Origin: Heliopora coerulea
Taxonomy: Eukaryota > Cnidaria > Anthozoa > Scleralcyonacea > Helioporidae
Length of the DNA stretch: 64,000 bases
Direction of reading: 5' to 3'
Assembly: GCA_030142905.1 (NCBI GenBank)
Contig: JASJOG010000091.1
Location: forward strand, 744,001 to 808,000
Below the pieces are notes generated by a model. That model was not told where the DNA came from. It did no database searches and worked only from the letters and a program-made list of their open reading frames with translations. Of the stretch, positions 10,543 through 24,200 are shown piece after piece. Made by a program: the position numbers and the translations under genes. Numbering within the stretch: position 1 is the stretch's first letter; every line of letters starts with the position of its first letter.

Positions 10543-13500
10543 CTAGGGTGTAACAAGACCATAGAATAGAGCTAATGGGAAGATATCTCACTCGAAACAA
10601 TTGCCTTTACACATTTCAACCTATCATTAAAATGCGTTGAGATAACGACGAGATAGTTCAGCGGATTTGAGCCGATAACAGGCAATCAAGTAGTTCGTGA
10701 ATTAAGAAAGTGCTAAATTTAGTGCAGAGATAGCTCTATGCACATCAAGAAACCTTACATAAATAAAACATCTGACAACTTGTAAAAAAAAAAAGTTAAC
10801 CGCCGAAAACTTAACATTTGTCGTATAATTCCCTCCCAATATTACAGTAAACAACAGAGCTTCAGTTTAAGTTAACGACAAAATGTTGATTCGTGCTCAT
10901 CGTTGATTGCAACACATTTTCATAGTGTCAGTAGGTCGAGTTTTTTTTTATTCTTCTGACGATTATTTCTAAGCTGAATGGCAAACGTTTGTAAACAAAA
11001 GAATTTGTACTCATCACTCGGTCAACGAAAAACCAACACTTTGAAGTTGTCAACTAACTCGTAACTTTGATGTCACCTGAAAAAGCTCAATAGGTCATCT
11101 CGAAAACATTCACCTTTTCAAATTTTGTTACTAATGAAAGTTTTACCTGTGTAATTTTAATATTTATACTGGTGTGTTGTTCTTAACTTTTTCGGGTTTT
11201 TTTTCCCGACTTGTCAATCCAAACAAGTACCACAAACTGTTCACTAACCTGTTCGTCTTTGATATAATACACAGTGTTTCCTTCCACTGAAAGAGATTTT
11301 TGTTGAAGAAGGTTGGAGTCTGTATTGCAACAATTGAAGTTGCGAAGATATGCTTTCGACTTCTCCTTTTAGTGCAGAGAAAAACAACTCTCGTAAATAA
11401 GAAGGAACTATATGATATCAATCCTAACATCATGTTGAAATTAGGAGTCAAAATATACACTTAAGAGTAAAGTCATCTAGACATGGGCTTTGATATTTTC
11501 TTAACTTATGAGAAAAGGAGGCAAGGTCGTTCAAAACTGCGTCATCTCCAGTTAACAGCACCAAAGCTGCAACGCTGATTGAACAATTGAAATTAAAAGA
11601 TAGGTAATATGTATGACAAAATTTCACATGACATTTTGCCCGTGAAAATAGTATTCTATATGTGAAAACGTTTACATTCTACACATGAAATGAATTTTTT
11701 TTGAAATTGATTTTCATAGAAGAATCTTCCATTTCATATGTGAAATGCGTGTTTCGTATACTAACATTCCACATGTGAATTAGGTCTTTCATAAGCAAAC
11801 AGGTATTGTAGATAAAGCTTTTGAAAGGACTTGGACTATCATTATGACTATCTCTATTCGGACTATACTCAATACTGTTGATAAAGCTTTTGAAAGTAAT
11901 GCAATAGAGATAGTCCGAATAGTGATGGTTCTTTCACAAGCTTTATCAACAATATTGAGACAGTATCCAACGGATTTTACCGATGATTTACAATTAGAGC
12001 TAGAGTCGTTACTTGATAATTTTAGAAATCAAACATTTGAAGGAAATGGTTCAGTTCTAGATGTTGTAACATTGATGCTTGAAAATCGGATCATTTCATC
12101 GTTTCCTGTTGTTTACGAGCTTCCCATTCTCAAGGATTGATTACTTATACTAGTGGCATCAGCAGAGTAGTCTTTTTCAGAATTGAAACTCATATTCAAC
12201 GTAAATTATGAAATATAATAATGAAATCTCACATGAAATATATAGTGAAGTTTATCTTTTTCAAGCTCTGGCATCCACGTGTGAAAACTTCAAACTTCCC
12301 TCGACAAAATGGGAGGTTTTGAGGGGTTTCCGGTTAAATATTAAAGCCTAGCTCAAGATTCTAATATGAATAGGCATGACGGGATAAATCAGGATAAATA
12401 ACAAAACATGTTAGTTTACAAAAGCTTTACTGCTGTTTCTTTGCCGAAGAATTACATGATGTATAGGCGAGGATATTAAAATATTTACAAGGTGCGGAAA
12501 CATAATTAGCCAATGAGGGAGAAGGAAAGGTGAGAGAACAGTAGAAGAAGAGCGGAAGGAGAGAAGACTAATTAAAATAAGGCAAACGGAACAGATCTGA
12601 TGTTTTCGTTAATTTTCTGATGAGTAAACTCTCCCGAATGAGCAACTCAAAGGGCGAAATACAGGACGAGATAATAGAAAAGTCATCGGCGGAGATGGGG
12701 TTATGAGAGGTTCACCTTTCCTTCTCCCTCATTGGCTAATTATGTTACCACACCTTGTAAATATTTTAATATCCTCAACTATACATCATGTAATTCACCT
12801 TGAAAATGTTCCGCGGCGGTAACGAAACGTCAGTAAAGCTTTTGTAAACTAACATGTATTGCTATTTACCCTGATTTATCCCGTCATGGCTATTCATATT
12901 AGAATCTTAAGCTGGGCTTTAATATTCACCTTTAGACTACGATTTCCGCCTAGTAAATCTCTGGCTTCCGATTACTTAGTACATTCGGTATCAACGGTAT
13001 GTATTTTGATGTAAATATTGTTATAGGTATAAATACAACGTTTTTGCTGCTGCTGCTGCTGCTGTTGTTGTTGTAGTTGTTGTTGTTGTTGTTGTCACAT
13101 ACACAGAAAAATACATAGACGTACACACACAAGTAGACATGTATGTACAAATACACTGGCTAATTTATAGTTAAATTCTACCCTACCTTATTTCTACTTT
13201 TGCTTCTGTCATCAATTATACATAACCACATCTGGCTTTCAAGTTCAGCTTGGTCAGCCAGGGATTTGGACATTGTTCTGCCACTTAGTCCTGGTCCTGA
13301 AAACCAATTTAACGCGAGGCGTAATAGTGTAGCTTTTTCGAGGGATGATACAGAGCTACCCTTTGACTCCTCCTAAAAAGGATAGACAATCAGTTATGGC
13401 TGTCATTGCAATCGTTGTGGTTGTGGCTGTCGTTGTAGTAAGTGAAGCGAACATAGCAGACCTTACTACTTACTTACTTAGCCCTCCATCAATCGCTATT

Positions 13501-16500
13501 ATTTTAGTTCTCATTGTCACGCTTAATATAATAACAATAACTTATTTATCCAATTTGTGTTTAAAACGTACAGTAGATTTGCCTATATTATGTCCCATAT
13601 GAAAAATAGAACGGATTTACATATTATATAGTTATATATTATAACAATTATATGTTATAAGCAGCTTATAGAACGATGCAATGTTAACAATTACCAGCAC
13701 ATAAGATGGATAAATTCGGCTATTACAAAATTTCATTCTTCTAGGAATAAACGACACTTCGTGCCCTTTAGTATGAATGGATTGAAGGCAACCTTTCCCA
13801 GTGCGTAATTTTAGCACGTGCATGTCACCTTTTACATGGCTACGTTCCACCCAAGTAACGTAGCGAAGTACTTTGATTTACGTTTCAAAACCAAGCCATT
13901 AAAATATAAATCCAGGATAGAAATGCCCATGCATATAGCATCCTCACGCAATATCATCACGCACTCAGAATACTCGTACGTAGAATCTTTTCTACATGAA
14001 TATACAACTTCCAAAGGAAAATATTTTCAAACATTTTAAAATCGGTTGTGAGCTGGTACTATGATTTGGATGGGATAGAAGTGATATTTTCCAATGTACA
14101 TTCAATATCAACTTCATGTCCGACACAGCTAAATAGGAGCACTGATCCCAATTCAAACCTCCAGAGCAACTTCTAGGCGCGTACCTCAAAGAACTGTCCA
14201 GCGGTTGCACATTCCTGCTCCAAAAGATATCGATCACAGCGTTCCCAAAATGCAATTCGTTCTTGTTCGCTCTCCCATAGCCGCGATGCTTGGATATTTT
14301 CTTTCATCGTAGCAACCTAAGAATGAGAATACCAAATGATGAAAAAGGAGGATTTGGAAAATTCAACGAATATAAAGAAATAAACGAAAAAAGACCAGGA
14401 GAAACGAGCAAGGGTTTCTAATGACAATCGGTGCTGCAGGCTAAGTATCCGTTGAAATCTCTACATCGTAACACGATCTTCTCTAAGTGGAATTGTTGCT
14501 AATTGCCCTTTTAATTCATTAGTAGAGAGAGAGGGAGACGTTTTACAGGTCTGTAGGCAAACCCTTCAAGATTTTCGCAGCCATATAAAACTGTGTTGCC
14601 TAGCATAAGTTCTTAGTTTTCAGCATGTTTCTTCTTCACTACTTCGTCAAGTCTGTCTTCCCTTACCCGTACTTGACGTGCTACAGCTGCAGTTTAGCGG
14701 AAGTTTACTCATCCTGCCGCTGGTCATTTGCCGTCAGCTCAGCAAACAGGGAAACGAGCACTTACCGCAAAATTTAAACAGCGCTGTTCAATAATGTCAC
14801 GACTAAACGTAAATGACGCTAGTTTATGGAGACATCTGCAAATTTAAGAAAGATGAATACCTTGCGAGGATTTTAATGTTTGTAAAACTCTTAATGTTTG
14901 ATCTTCTTGCTATAATCCCGCCAATATTGCTACTTCTTCATCAACGTCTGGCATTATTTGCGGACCAAACCCTTACTCTAACCCTTTCCTAATTAAATGT
15001 AGATAAAAGAAAGTACATAGCTTTCGTCCCTTGAAGATACTCTGTCGCTTTCATTCCAAATAATCAAACAAATACCTTAGTATGCATATCCTACCACATG
15101 CTGCATTGCTAGCCCACTGAGCCCGCATCAAAGACGAGCAGCAAGGTGGGTCCACTAAGGTGCAGTCTAATCCTTGAAATTTCTCTCTTAGGCCGTGAGG
15201 ATTCGCTTTTTACGATTTTCTGTGTTAATACAAGACGTTTTTCTGAACAGCTCAGATGAAGTGGCTGTCAGTGAGGTTTATTAAATATGTTTTTAGAACG
15301 AATTTCGTAACTATCCCCAACCGTAACCATGGGAGACCTATTTCGGATCTTGTGAAGTTTTAATGTAACCTATCGCTTAAATTTCCCGAACAGAACAGTA
15401 TTGAAGGTACGGTTTTACAAGTACTTTATAAATATTAAATAATTTTTTCCAATAAACATTGGACTCAACTGATACTCAACTGGACTCAACGATATTTTTG
15501 CCGTAATTATCAATACGTTGTTCCAATTTCGTTTTCTCGTCAATTATTAAGCCTAAACTCTCAGTTGATAACTTTTCTTACAGTTTACCACTAATATTTA
15601 TTCCCGCACGAAACTTGGCGTAATCGTGGGTTTGTCCATTTAGCATTTTGAGATACGGAGGCGATGGCGAAACCACCTCTGAACATAATAACTAATACGA
15701 ACATAATAAGAGGGTTTATGTTCGGTTATTATGGAAACAAGGTTGACCAAAAAAATTGTTCCGTTAGGTTTATGCAGTTTCTGATGAACTACGCTACAGC
15801 AGAGCAGCTATTATACGATGTGTCAAAATTGTAGTTGACGGTTAAAATGAAAATTTCTAGCGTGTTACCTTGCCAAGGGTTTTCACAACATATGTACTGA
15901 TCTGTCTTGAACAGATTAACTCTATTTTGGTAATTTAACCCTCGCCACCTCATTTCTTGGTCAGCACAGACAATATACTTCTGTGCGGATCGCCATATTT
16001 TTTTCTTCTTCACGATTTGTGGTACACGCCTTTTGCACATAAACCAACTAGGGAAAACACGGTCATTATTTACAGAACGATCCCCGACTTCGATTAACAT
16101 CTCGCATGTATGAGCCGAGGTTAACCCACATGAGCTTCATATTTTTGAGCAAGTGATTAGTAATAAAATGCAAGCACTTGTTATGTATCTTGTTAGATCT
16201 AATATTCTGTAAAGTACCTCTTGCAAACTGATCTTATCCCGCGGTAGGTCCATAAGAACTGCATACTCTCGAGCTTGCGTAAACTTCTGATGACGCAACA
16301 ATTCCTCCAGTATTTTCATAGATGCAGATTCGTCAGTAGCCAAATCCAAACACCGCGCGAACACCGAGCCTGCTTCAAGGACTTGGGTAATCTTGTAAAG
16401 TTTCTTAAAATCGGGAACTAAACAACAAAATTCAGATTGCAGCTTTAATTAATCATGGAATGCTGTTAGTCCAACTGCTTCTTCGAAATTAATTGTCTAC

Positions 16501-19500
16501 TCAAAACCAACAGCATTTTCAGTCAAAAGCGGTGACAATGTTAGAAATAAAAGTCTCCCAACAAAAGCTATCTCTAGCAACGATCATGACTTGGCAAATG
16601 GAGTCAGAAAATATCAGACAACGTTACAACAGTTTATAATACGACTCCAGTTTTTATGCAGTCTCCGAGTTGTCAATTCAAAGGTTTTAGATCAAAACGG
16701 TTCGGACGAAATGGGGACAACAATCTACTGTACTATTTGCTGCATGTAATCATTAGGAATTAAACGAAAAAAGTTGAAGCCACAGACTAGATATCTACTA
16801 AACTGCACATTTTTTGTATTCATAGTTCTCGTGAATAGGATACAAACATGTTCACCATCTAGAAATCGTAAAGGCTTATGGAAACACATACGACATATTT
16901 TTTGGCACGAACTCCGCTAATAAAGTATTCCATAGCACACGATTCGGAAATAGACTGTGCTAAGACACACTTCATTAGATTTCAGGCCCATGAACTGTGA
17001 AAACATGCTCTGATGAAAAGCAACAAATGCAAGAATACCAGTAAACATTTATTTCAAAATGAAACCGTATATGTTTTAAAATCTTGTAAATTTGGTTATC
17101 TCTCCTCCAGGTCATCTATACGTAGTGTTTAGTAGCAGATTCTTACAAGTGAACGCAGAAATAACTGTCTACAATAAAATAACGATAATAACGTCGATAT
17201 TAAGTAACGTTATATGGCTGACCACGTCATCTACTCTGTACGCAAAATGACGCGCGTTGCAAGCTGTTTAGCCGTGCAAGAAGTTTTCCGAACAAATCGG
17301 TACCTTTTCTCTGGGAAATTTTCAAGTTACTCTTGTGTACCAAATACAAGTGCTGGCACGCTTAAATTATTTTCTTTTGTTTTCCCCCCGGTACGGGCCT
17401 TATTTAGTACGGCACGCTTATTATTTGTCCAGGAATTTTCTCCTTGGCACGATTAAATCATATTTGGCAAGAACATTTTTTCCAAGAACACGTCATACAA
17501 ACAACATCCATACATGAAGGAATTGGAATCCGGGATTTCATATTTAGGAGCTTAATATTAGAATTAACGCGCCGAATCCAACGTAAACACGTAAAAGTCC
17601 GGATAGCCGAGAATTCATAAAAAACATAGCTCGTATAATCAGGTTTATACTGTGATATTTTTCTCCGATTTCAATTATATAATTTATACTTTATTATAGC
17701 AGGTTTATCTTCTAAATTGATTTAGCAGAACAATTTAGCAGGTTTATCTTCTAAATTGATTAGCAGGTTTATTGTTTAATAAACCTGCTAATCAACCTTA
17801 TAGAAACTAACAAGAGATGGAGAAAACTAGTAAGATAGAACCTATTAAATAAAAAATTATGAAACCACAAGCAGTAAATAAGAGAATTAATTATACCAAT
17901 TTTCTGCACTGACAGTTTTAAGTGCCGGCCCTACTATTAATAATTACTTAATGTACCCGACGGCACGGGTATTAAGACCAGCACGCTTATTAATCTTAGA
18001 GAAAATTTCCCACCGGCACATATAATCAAGGCGGCACTTGTATTTGGTACAAAATAGTAATTAGCAGACAAACATACCATATTCAGGTACGTTTTACAAA
18101 GGATCAACAACAACAAACTGCTAATGACCTAGTCTATTTGTGCGATTTATGTAAGTGGTCCGCAGGACAACTGAAGCAACTCATTGCCTTATTTTACCAG
18201 CCGGTGACCTCCAAATAGATCACCTAAATTTTGTTACAACGGTGACCTTTGCCCAATGCCGGTCAATCCTAAAGTACATTTGGTGGAAAACATATTAAAT
18301 GAAGAGAAACTTGAAAATAAGAGTCCGTTTAAATGGCTAAAGTTACAGGTAAGGAACAATGATCACGATTTATAGCCATTTTTCTAAGGAGATGAAAAAG
18401 GTCATTCACCCGCAACCCTCCAAGTGGCCACCATTTTAGGGGCCAAGGAGATATAAAGTTTGACTTTGGTGACTGGATTTTAAAATTAATATCCAACTGG
18501 ACGACTTTGGAGAAGTTATGTGGACAGTTAATGATCCCAGCAGATAAATTAGCGCAAGCTAAGGAGTATAAGATTAATAAACAGAAATATAAAAAGAAAT
18601 CTGTCACAAGAAACCCTTACTCGCACTGAATCATGCCAAATAGTTCCATGTCACAATTTTCTTACATTGTGAAGCATGACGCCAAACATTCATTTGTGTA
18701 AAGCCCCGGTCAATCTACACAACTATAAAGATAAGCGATAACGATACGACATTATCCGCTCGGTTACATTTCAACGATAAAATCGATTCGACCATTCATG
18801 TTGCAGCAGAAAAGTACGTCTCCACAGCCCCACTGTGGTAGTACTCAGCGATCATGAGCTAACTGGGGTGCAGGCAAAATCCTGCCAACATGGCCGATTT
18901 AGAATCAGACGAAGAGCTGCTTCTTGGATGGTTATTAAAGCGAAGGCAGCAGAAAAAGGACAGAACCACACTCATTTGGGTTCATAATATAAGCCGACAG
19001 CGGCTTCGGTTAGGCGAATTTTACACTTCATTAAGAGAACTAACTTCATATGAAGATACCTTCGTGAGTATGTTAGAATTTCGAGAAAATCATTTTCGTG
19101 AGATATAAAGTCTCTTGGGAAATGATGTAAAAAAACAATGCATAGACGCAGTTTAAGCGGCCTAGCAAACCAGAGTTTTGATTAGCTAAAAAATTCCGTT
19201 ATCGTGCGGCTAAAACAAAATCGCTCGAGTGGGCGATTTTAAAATCGTTATCGCTATAATAATTTTAAGAATAATTAATAATTAATTTTCAAGAATAATT
19301 TTGTTGTTATCGCTGCATTGTGACCGTTAAGAGACATTTTATGGGCGAACGATTTTTTTTTTAATCGTGATTGTATCATTATAGGATAAACGAATTTTCA
19401 ATTGGTGGAAGCTACAAGTAAAGCAAACGATTTGCGAGGTAAAGTAAATAACGACATCGGGCGATGAAAACCCAACTAAAATGGGAACGGAAACCAACCA

Positions 19501-19845
19501 AATGTCGTATAATGAATTCGCACTTAACCTCGTTTGCTCTTTCTGTCCTGACAAGTTTCTAATTTCGGTTTTTTCGAAACGACTGGGAGACAAAGCAACG
19601 AGGTATGTACGAAAAGTTTAGGGAAATTCTTTTCTGTACGGAACTCGCTCTTCGTTAAGGGATACTTTGCTGTACTACCGGTCATCAGTGCAGCTCGGAA
19701 CGAACTTGGATTGATAAAGGACTAGAGTGCTCAAACCGCTAATGGAGTGGTGAGTGTTCAAACCGCTACTCGAGAGTATTACTCGCTCTGCTGCAAAAAG
19801 CATTGAGCACTCTACCCGATGTCAACAACCTACGTTTTGATTTTG

Positions 19846-19886
<41 letters not shown>

Positions 19887-21191
19887 CATGAATTGGCATA
19901 ATATTTTGATAACACCACAGTTTTGATTGAAAACTCTATTTGCCACATGTTTCGGAATGTGCTTATTTCTTCATGAGTCGTAGTTTCATTCCGATTACAG
20001 GATGCAACAGACGGTTCATTAGTTTTGCTTAAATAGAATTTTTTGATTCTGTTTATTAGATATTGTGGAAATTGGATTTTTGTTAGTGTTGAAGTGAGTT
20101 TTGTAACATAATTTTGAAAGCCTTGCCAGTTGTTGTTGATCATAAATGTTGTGTCGACAAGAGTTTTCATTAATCCTGTTTTGTACGAGAATGTAGTGAA
20201 ACTGAAAAAGTTTGTGAGTAGTCCCGTATGTGTCGTCTTGTAGTAAATGGAGGTTTCAAAAGAGGTACCAGTTTGTTTAGCAACTAAAACATCTAAAAAA
20301 GGCAATTTTCAGTCAACTTCCTTTTCCATGGTGAACTTAATGCAGGAATGTCGAGTGTTAAGATATTCACAAAAGTTAATTCTTATTATTCTTATTATTA
20401 TTCTTAATATTATTCTTAAAATTATTGATTCACTCTGGCCTATTTTACATGCCTCGGAGGACATGAGAAGCATTTTTGAAGAAAAGCCGATGATAGTATA
20501 CCGGAAACCAAAAAATTTAAAGGATAATTTAGTAAGATCTAAACTGAAGGGAGAAGATAGTTGGGACAAGGGTATGCGAAAGTGTGGTAAATCACGCTGC
20601 CAAATTTGCAATATTGTGGAGGAAGGTTCTACATTTTGTAGAAATGGTCGTATATTTTATATTAATTATTTGTTTGATTGCGATTCGGCAGGAGTGATTG
20701 ACCAAATAATGTGTAAAAAGTGTTCAAAGATTTATGTGGGCAGTACAATTACATCTTTCAGGAGGAGGTTTAATAACCATAAAAGTAGTGTCAAAAGGTA
20801 TGGTAATGGACAAAGGAGTATACCGGGAGAATATTTGTGTGCCCATTTTTATGAGGAGGGTCATGAGGGAATTAAAGATTTTGGTAAAAATTGTTGATAA
20901 GACGGATGTATCAGACCCAACTAAAAGGGAAAGTTTTTGGACATATACATTGGATTCTTTTGTACCCAAAGGTTTGAATCTTAGGGACTTGTTTTGAGTA
21001 TTGTATTTTTTAACTTTTGTTTATAATTAACGTTATGTATATAAGGAGCATCCTCTATCTTGTATTTCTCATTCTTGACAAAGGGGCAGTCGCCCCGAAA
21101 CGTTGAAATAAAGTTTTATAAGGTTTTTAAAAGTTGTATCTTGTCAACTATAAATGGTTTTAAAACTTGGTAGAAGGAGGTTTTTGATAAG

Positions 21192-21253
<62 letters not shown>

Positions 21254-24200
21254 ATATAAATGGCCAGTAAAGAAATAATTTAACTGGTAGTCCTGGGCTC
21301 GCTTGTTTAAAAGGCGATTAGCTTAATCCAGGATCAGCAAATATTTTGAGGACAACTTCCGATCGTGCTACTGAGAGAAGTTGAAAGTTTCTTTAACAGA
21401 TTTCGGGCGTATAGAAAAATGTTTTAAGTTGTGGGTTCTGAGCTGGGATTTTCAACCAAAACAAACGAAACCAAAACAACAGATTATCTGATAATCTTGG
21501 GTTAGCACTAATCGTGCTTCAAACAATCGTCCCCTGGGTGAATACATGTACATAAAAAGGTTAGCATAACGCCACATTTCCCTTTAACATTTGACGAGCA
21601 ACATCTTTATTCTAAAGAATTATAGCTAATAAATTTGAAATTTTTGCAATGAAGTTTTAATGTATTGTTTTCTGTGTTGTATTTTCTTTGAAAGTCCAAA
21701 AAAAACAGTTTCCCGCGACATTGATGATGTAATATATACAATTAACTTACCTTTAATTGAAAATCCATTGCCAAATCTACTATGACATAACAAGCGAAGC
21801 AGATAGACTTGTGCATACATAGTTTCACACGACATTAGCATATTCTGTATGACACTATTCGAGACCATTTCGCACCATTCAATATCTCCAATGACCACTT
21901 GCGCCCGCTGATCTTCATTTACAGACAACTTTAGAAAAAAAGAAAGAAGCATGTTTTTATTATAGTAAATTATATTTCTATCCATGAAGCGAAATCAAGA
22001 AGCTATGCGCATTATTTGCTAGATTCGTTGAAAGAAATGTTCCTGTTGATGTCTTTTCTCTGGTTCCTTCACTTAGAAGGTCGATGTCGAAACTGGTCGG
22101 TGGTCATTAGTGGCGATAAATATTCGATTTTGTGTATGATGCACCAAAAAGACCGCCTGCAGAACAGCCACCAATAACAGAACTTCGACTAAATAATACA
22201 TGCATTTTATTTGACATTTTGATTTTGATACTCCTAATTAATATCAAATGTCAGTTCAATTAAATATAAAAACGTTTTATTGCATGATTAATAAAGATTT
22301 CCCTCAACAAATAAGTCTCACGGTTTTTCTTACAATTTCTTTTAGAAGCATCAAACTGTTTTTTCACGAACATGTTGCCGCTATAAAATGTCACTAGAAC
22401 TCGTTCATAAATGGTATGTTACACACACGTTTTTGCGCAACATTTGCTGTGTTAAAAATCAAAGGTGGTGATAGTTGTCGACGAATTTACCCTAGACTTC
22501 TTAAGCGATTCGCTGTCCCTACTTCACCATCTCTTCGGATCTTTTTTACTAAATTATTTTTTGATTAGGTTACGGCGGAATGAAAGCTTGCCGACACTTC
22601 AGCAGTCAATAACAAGGGACCGAAGACTAAATGTAAAAGTCATCGACACCTTTCACAAACATCACTTGTTTGTAAAGTAATTGAAAAACAAGCAAGAGAC
22701 CCTCTCGTAGAATTCTGGACAAAGCATGTTATTTCCAACTCTGATCAATCTGGATTCAAAATGAGTAGATTCTGCTTTTCACAGGCACTGAGAAAAGTCT
22801 AGGTTAGGTCAAGAAACCGGAGCTTGGTTACTGATTTAGCATTTCCGCATTTATCTAAGGGGTTCGAGTTGGCAGCACACGAACTAATCAAGAACAACTT
22901 TAAGTTTATTGTATTTATGGTCCCTTATTATTTGAAGAGTATTTTCAAAGGTCGTTGCCAGCGTGTAGGGCTAACTGCAAAATGTTAGTACTTAAGTTAT
23001 GAAGATAGCGTGCAACAACTGGTCTGCCCTTGCTCCCTGTAAAGACGATTTTACCTTTCCCTTGTTGAATTTTATGCAGCAATTCACGGAATAGATAGAT
23101 TAGATCCAAATAAATTTTTCAAGTTTGATAAGGACAATACATTCTTTTAAACTTAACTCTTTTTGCTCCGAATCCGACTATTACTTACTCTGGCAAACGC
23201 CAGACGATTTTTCTCGTCACGGCGTGATGTCTTGAACAGGAAAAAGTTAAAACTATCTGAATGAGTTAACTCTTTTAGGTCTGACTTTGACACTTATTAT
23301 GTTACTCTGGCTTACACCAGACGGTTTTTCTCTTCAAAAGAAGACGGGTCGGACCGGAAAGAGTCATAAAGGCGCAAAGTGCTTGACCAACAGTCGTAAG
23401 TATTCCATTTAAAACAGAATTATACAAGACTGGAATAATCTTCTTAGTTATGAAGAGGAATCAGATATTCCTATTATTTTCAAAAACCGTTTTATAAAGT
23501 TTTAAATATATTATTGCGTTAATGAAAATTGCATGCTCTTTGTAATTATGAATATTTAACATACATTTTATATCAGTTTACTCGGGAGAATTTTTACCAT
23601 AAGGAAGCGATAAAATCCAAAATCTCGTTTTTCATAATATTGCATTTTCATTAATTATATTGATCATTGGTGAAATAAACTTCTACGCTATTCGACTTCA
23701 GAATCCTCCGGATCGTCAAAATAAGGAAAAATTCCCGATTATTCTAAACTTGGAAAGTCATACTATTCTAACCAAGCATAAAATGGAGAACATATGTGAT
23801 GAAAAAAATTTTTCATCTGTCAGAATCCTACATTATAAAACCTAACCGGGACCAGTTGCGAAAAGTTGAATCTTGAGCCTCTGGCTGGCAACTGAATCCA
23901 CGACCTTGCATTTCTGCATTTAAAATAGTGATAGTAATAATATAAACCTAAAAACAAACAATGCCTTTATGCAACTAAAAGCTGCTTCAAAGCGCACGAT
24001 AAGGCATCTCTACGAATTTAAAACTTGCAAATTTGGCATAAACCATGCCTACAGATCTGCATGGTGGCAAGCCTCCAAAAATTACCTACCGAGCAGTGAA
24101 ATTCAATTACCCTTCTACTCAAAACATCAGCAAAATTCATGTATTACTTTTGGCACGTGTTTGGGCAAGGTCATAAAAAATATCAGGACGTTCGGTACAC

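Noticed and set aside
18329..18607. 92-codon minus ORF as a membrane protein
   Set aside because: No family resemblance and no conserved context; hydrophobic stretch is likely chance in AT-rich DNA.
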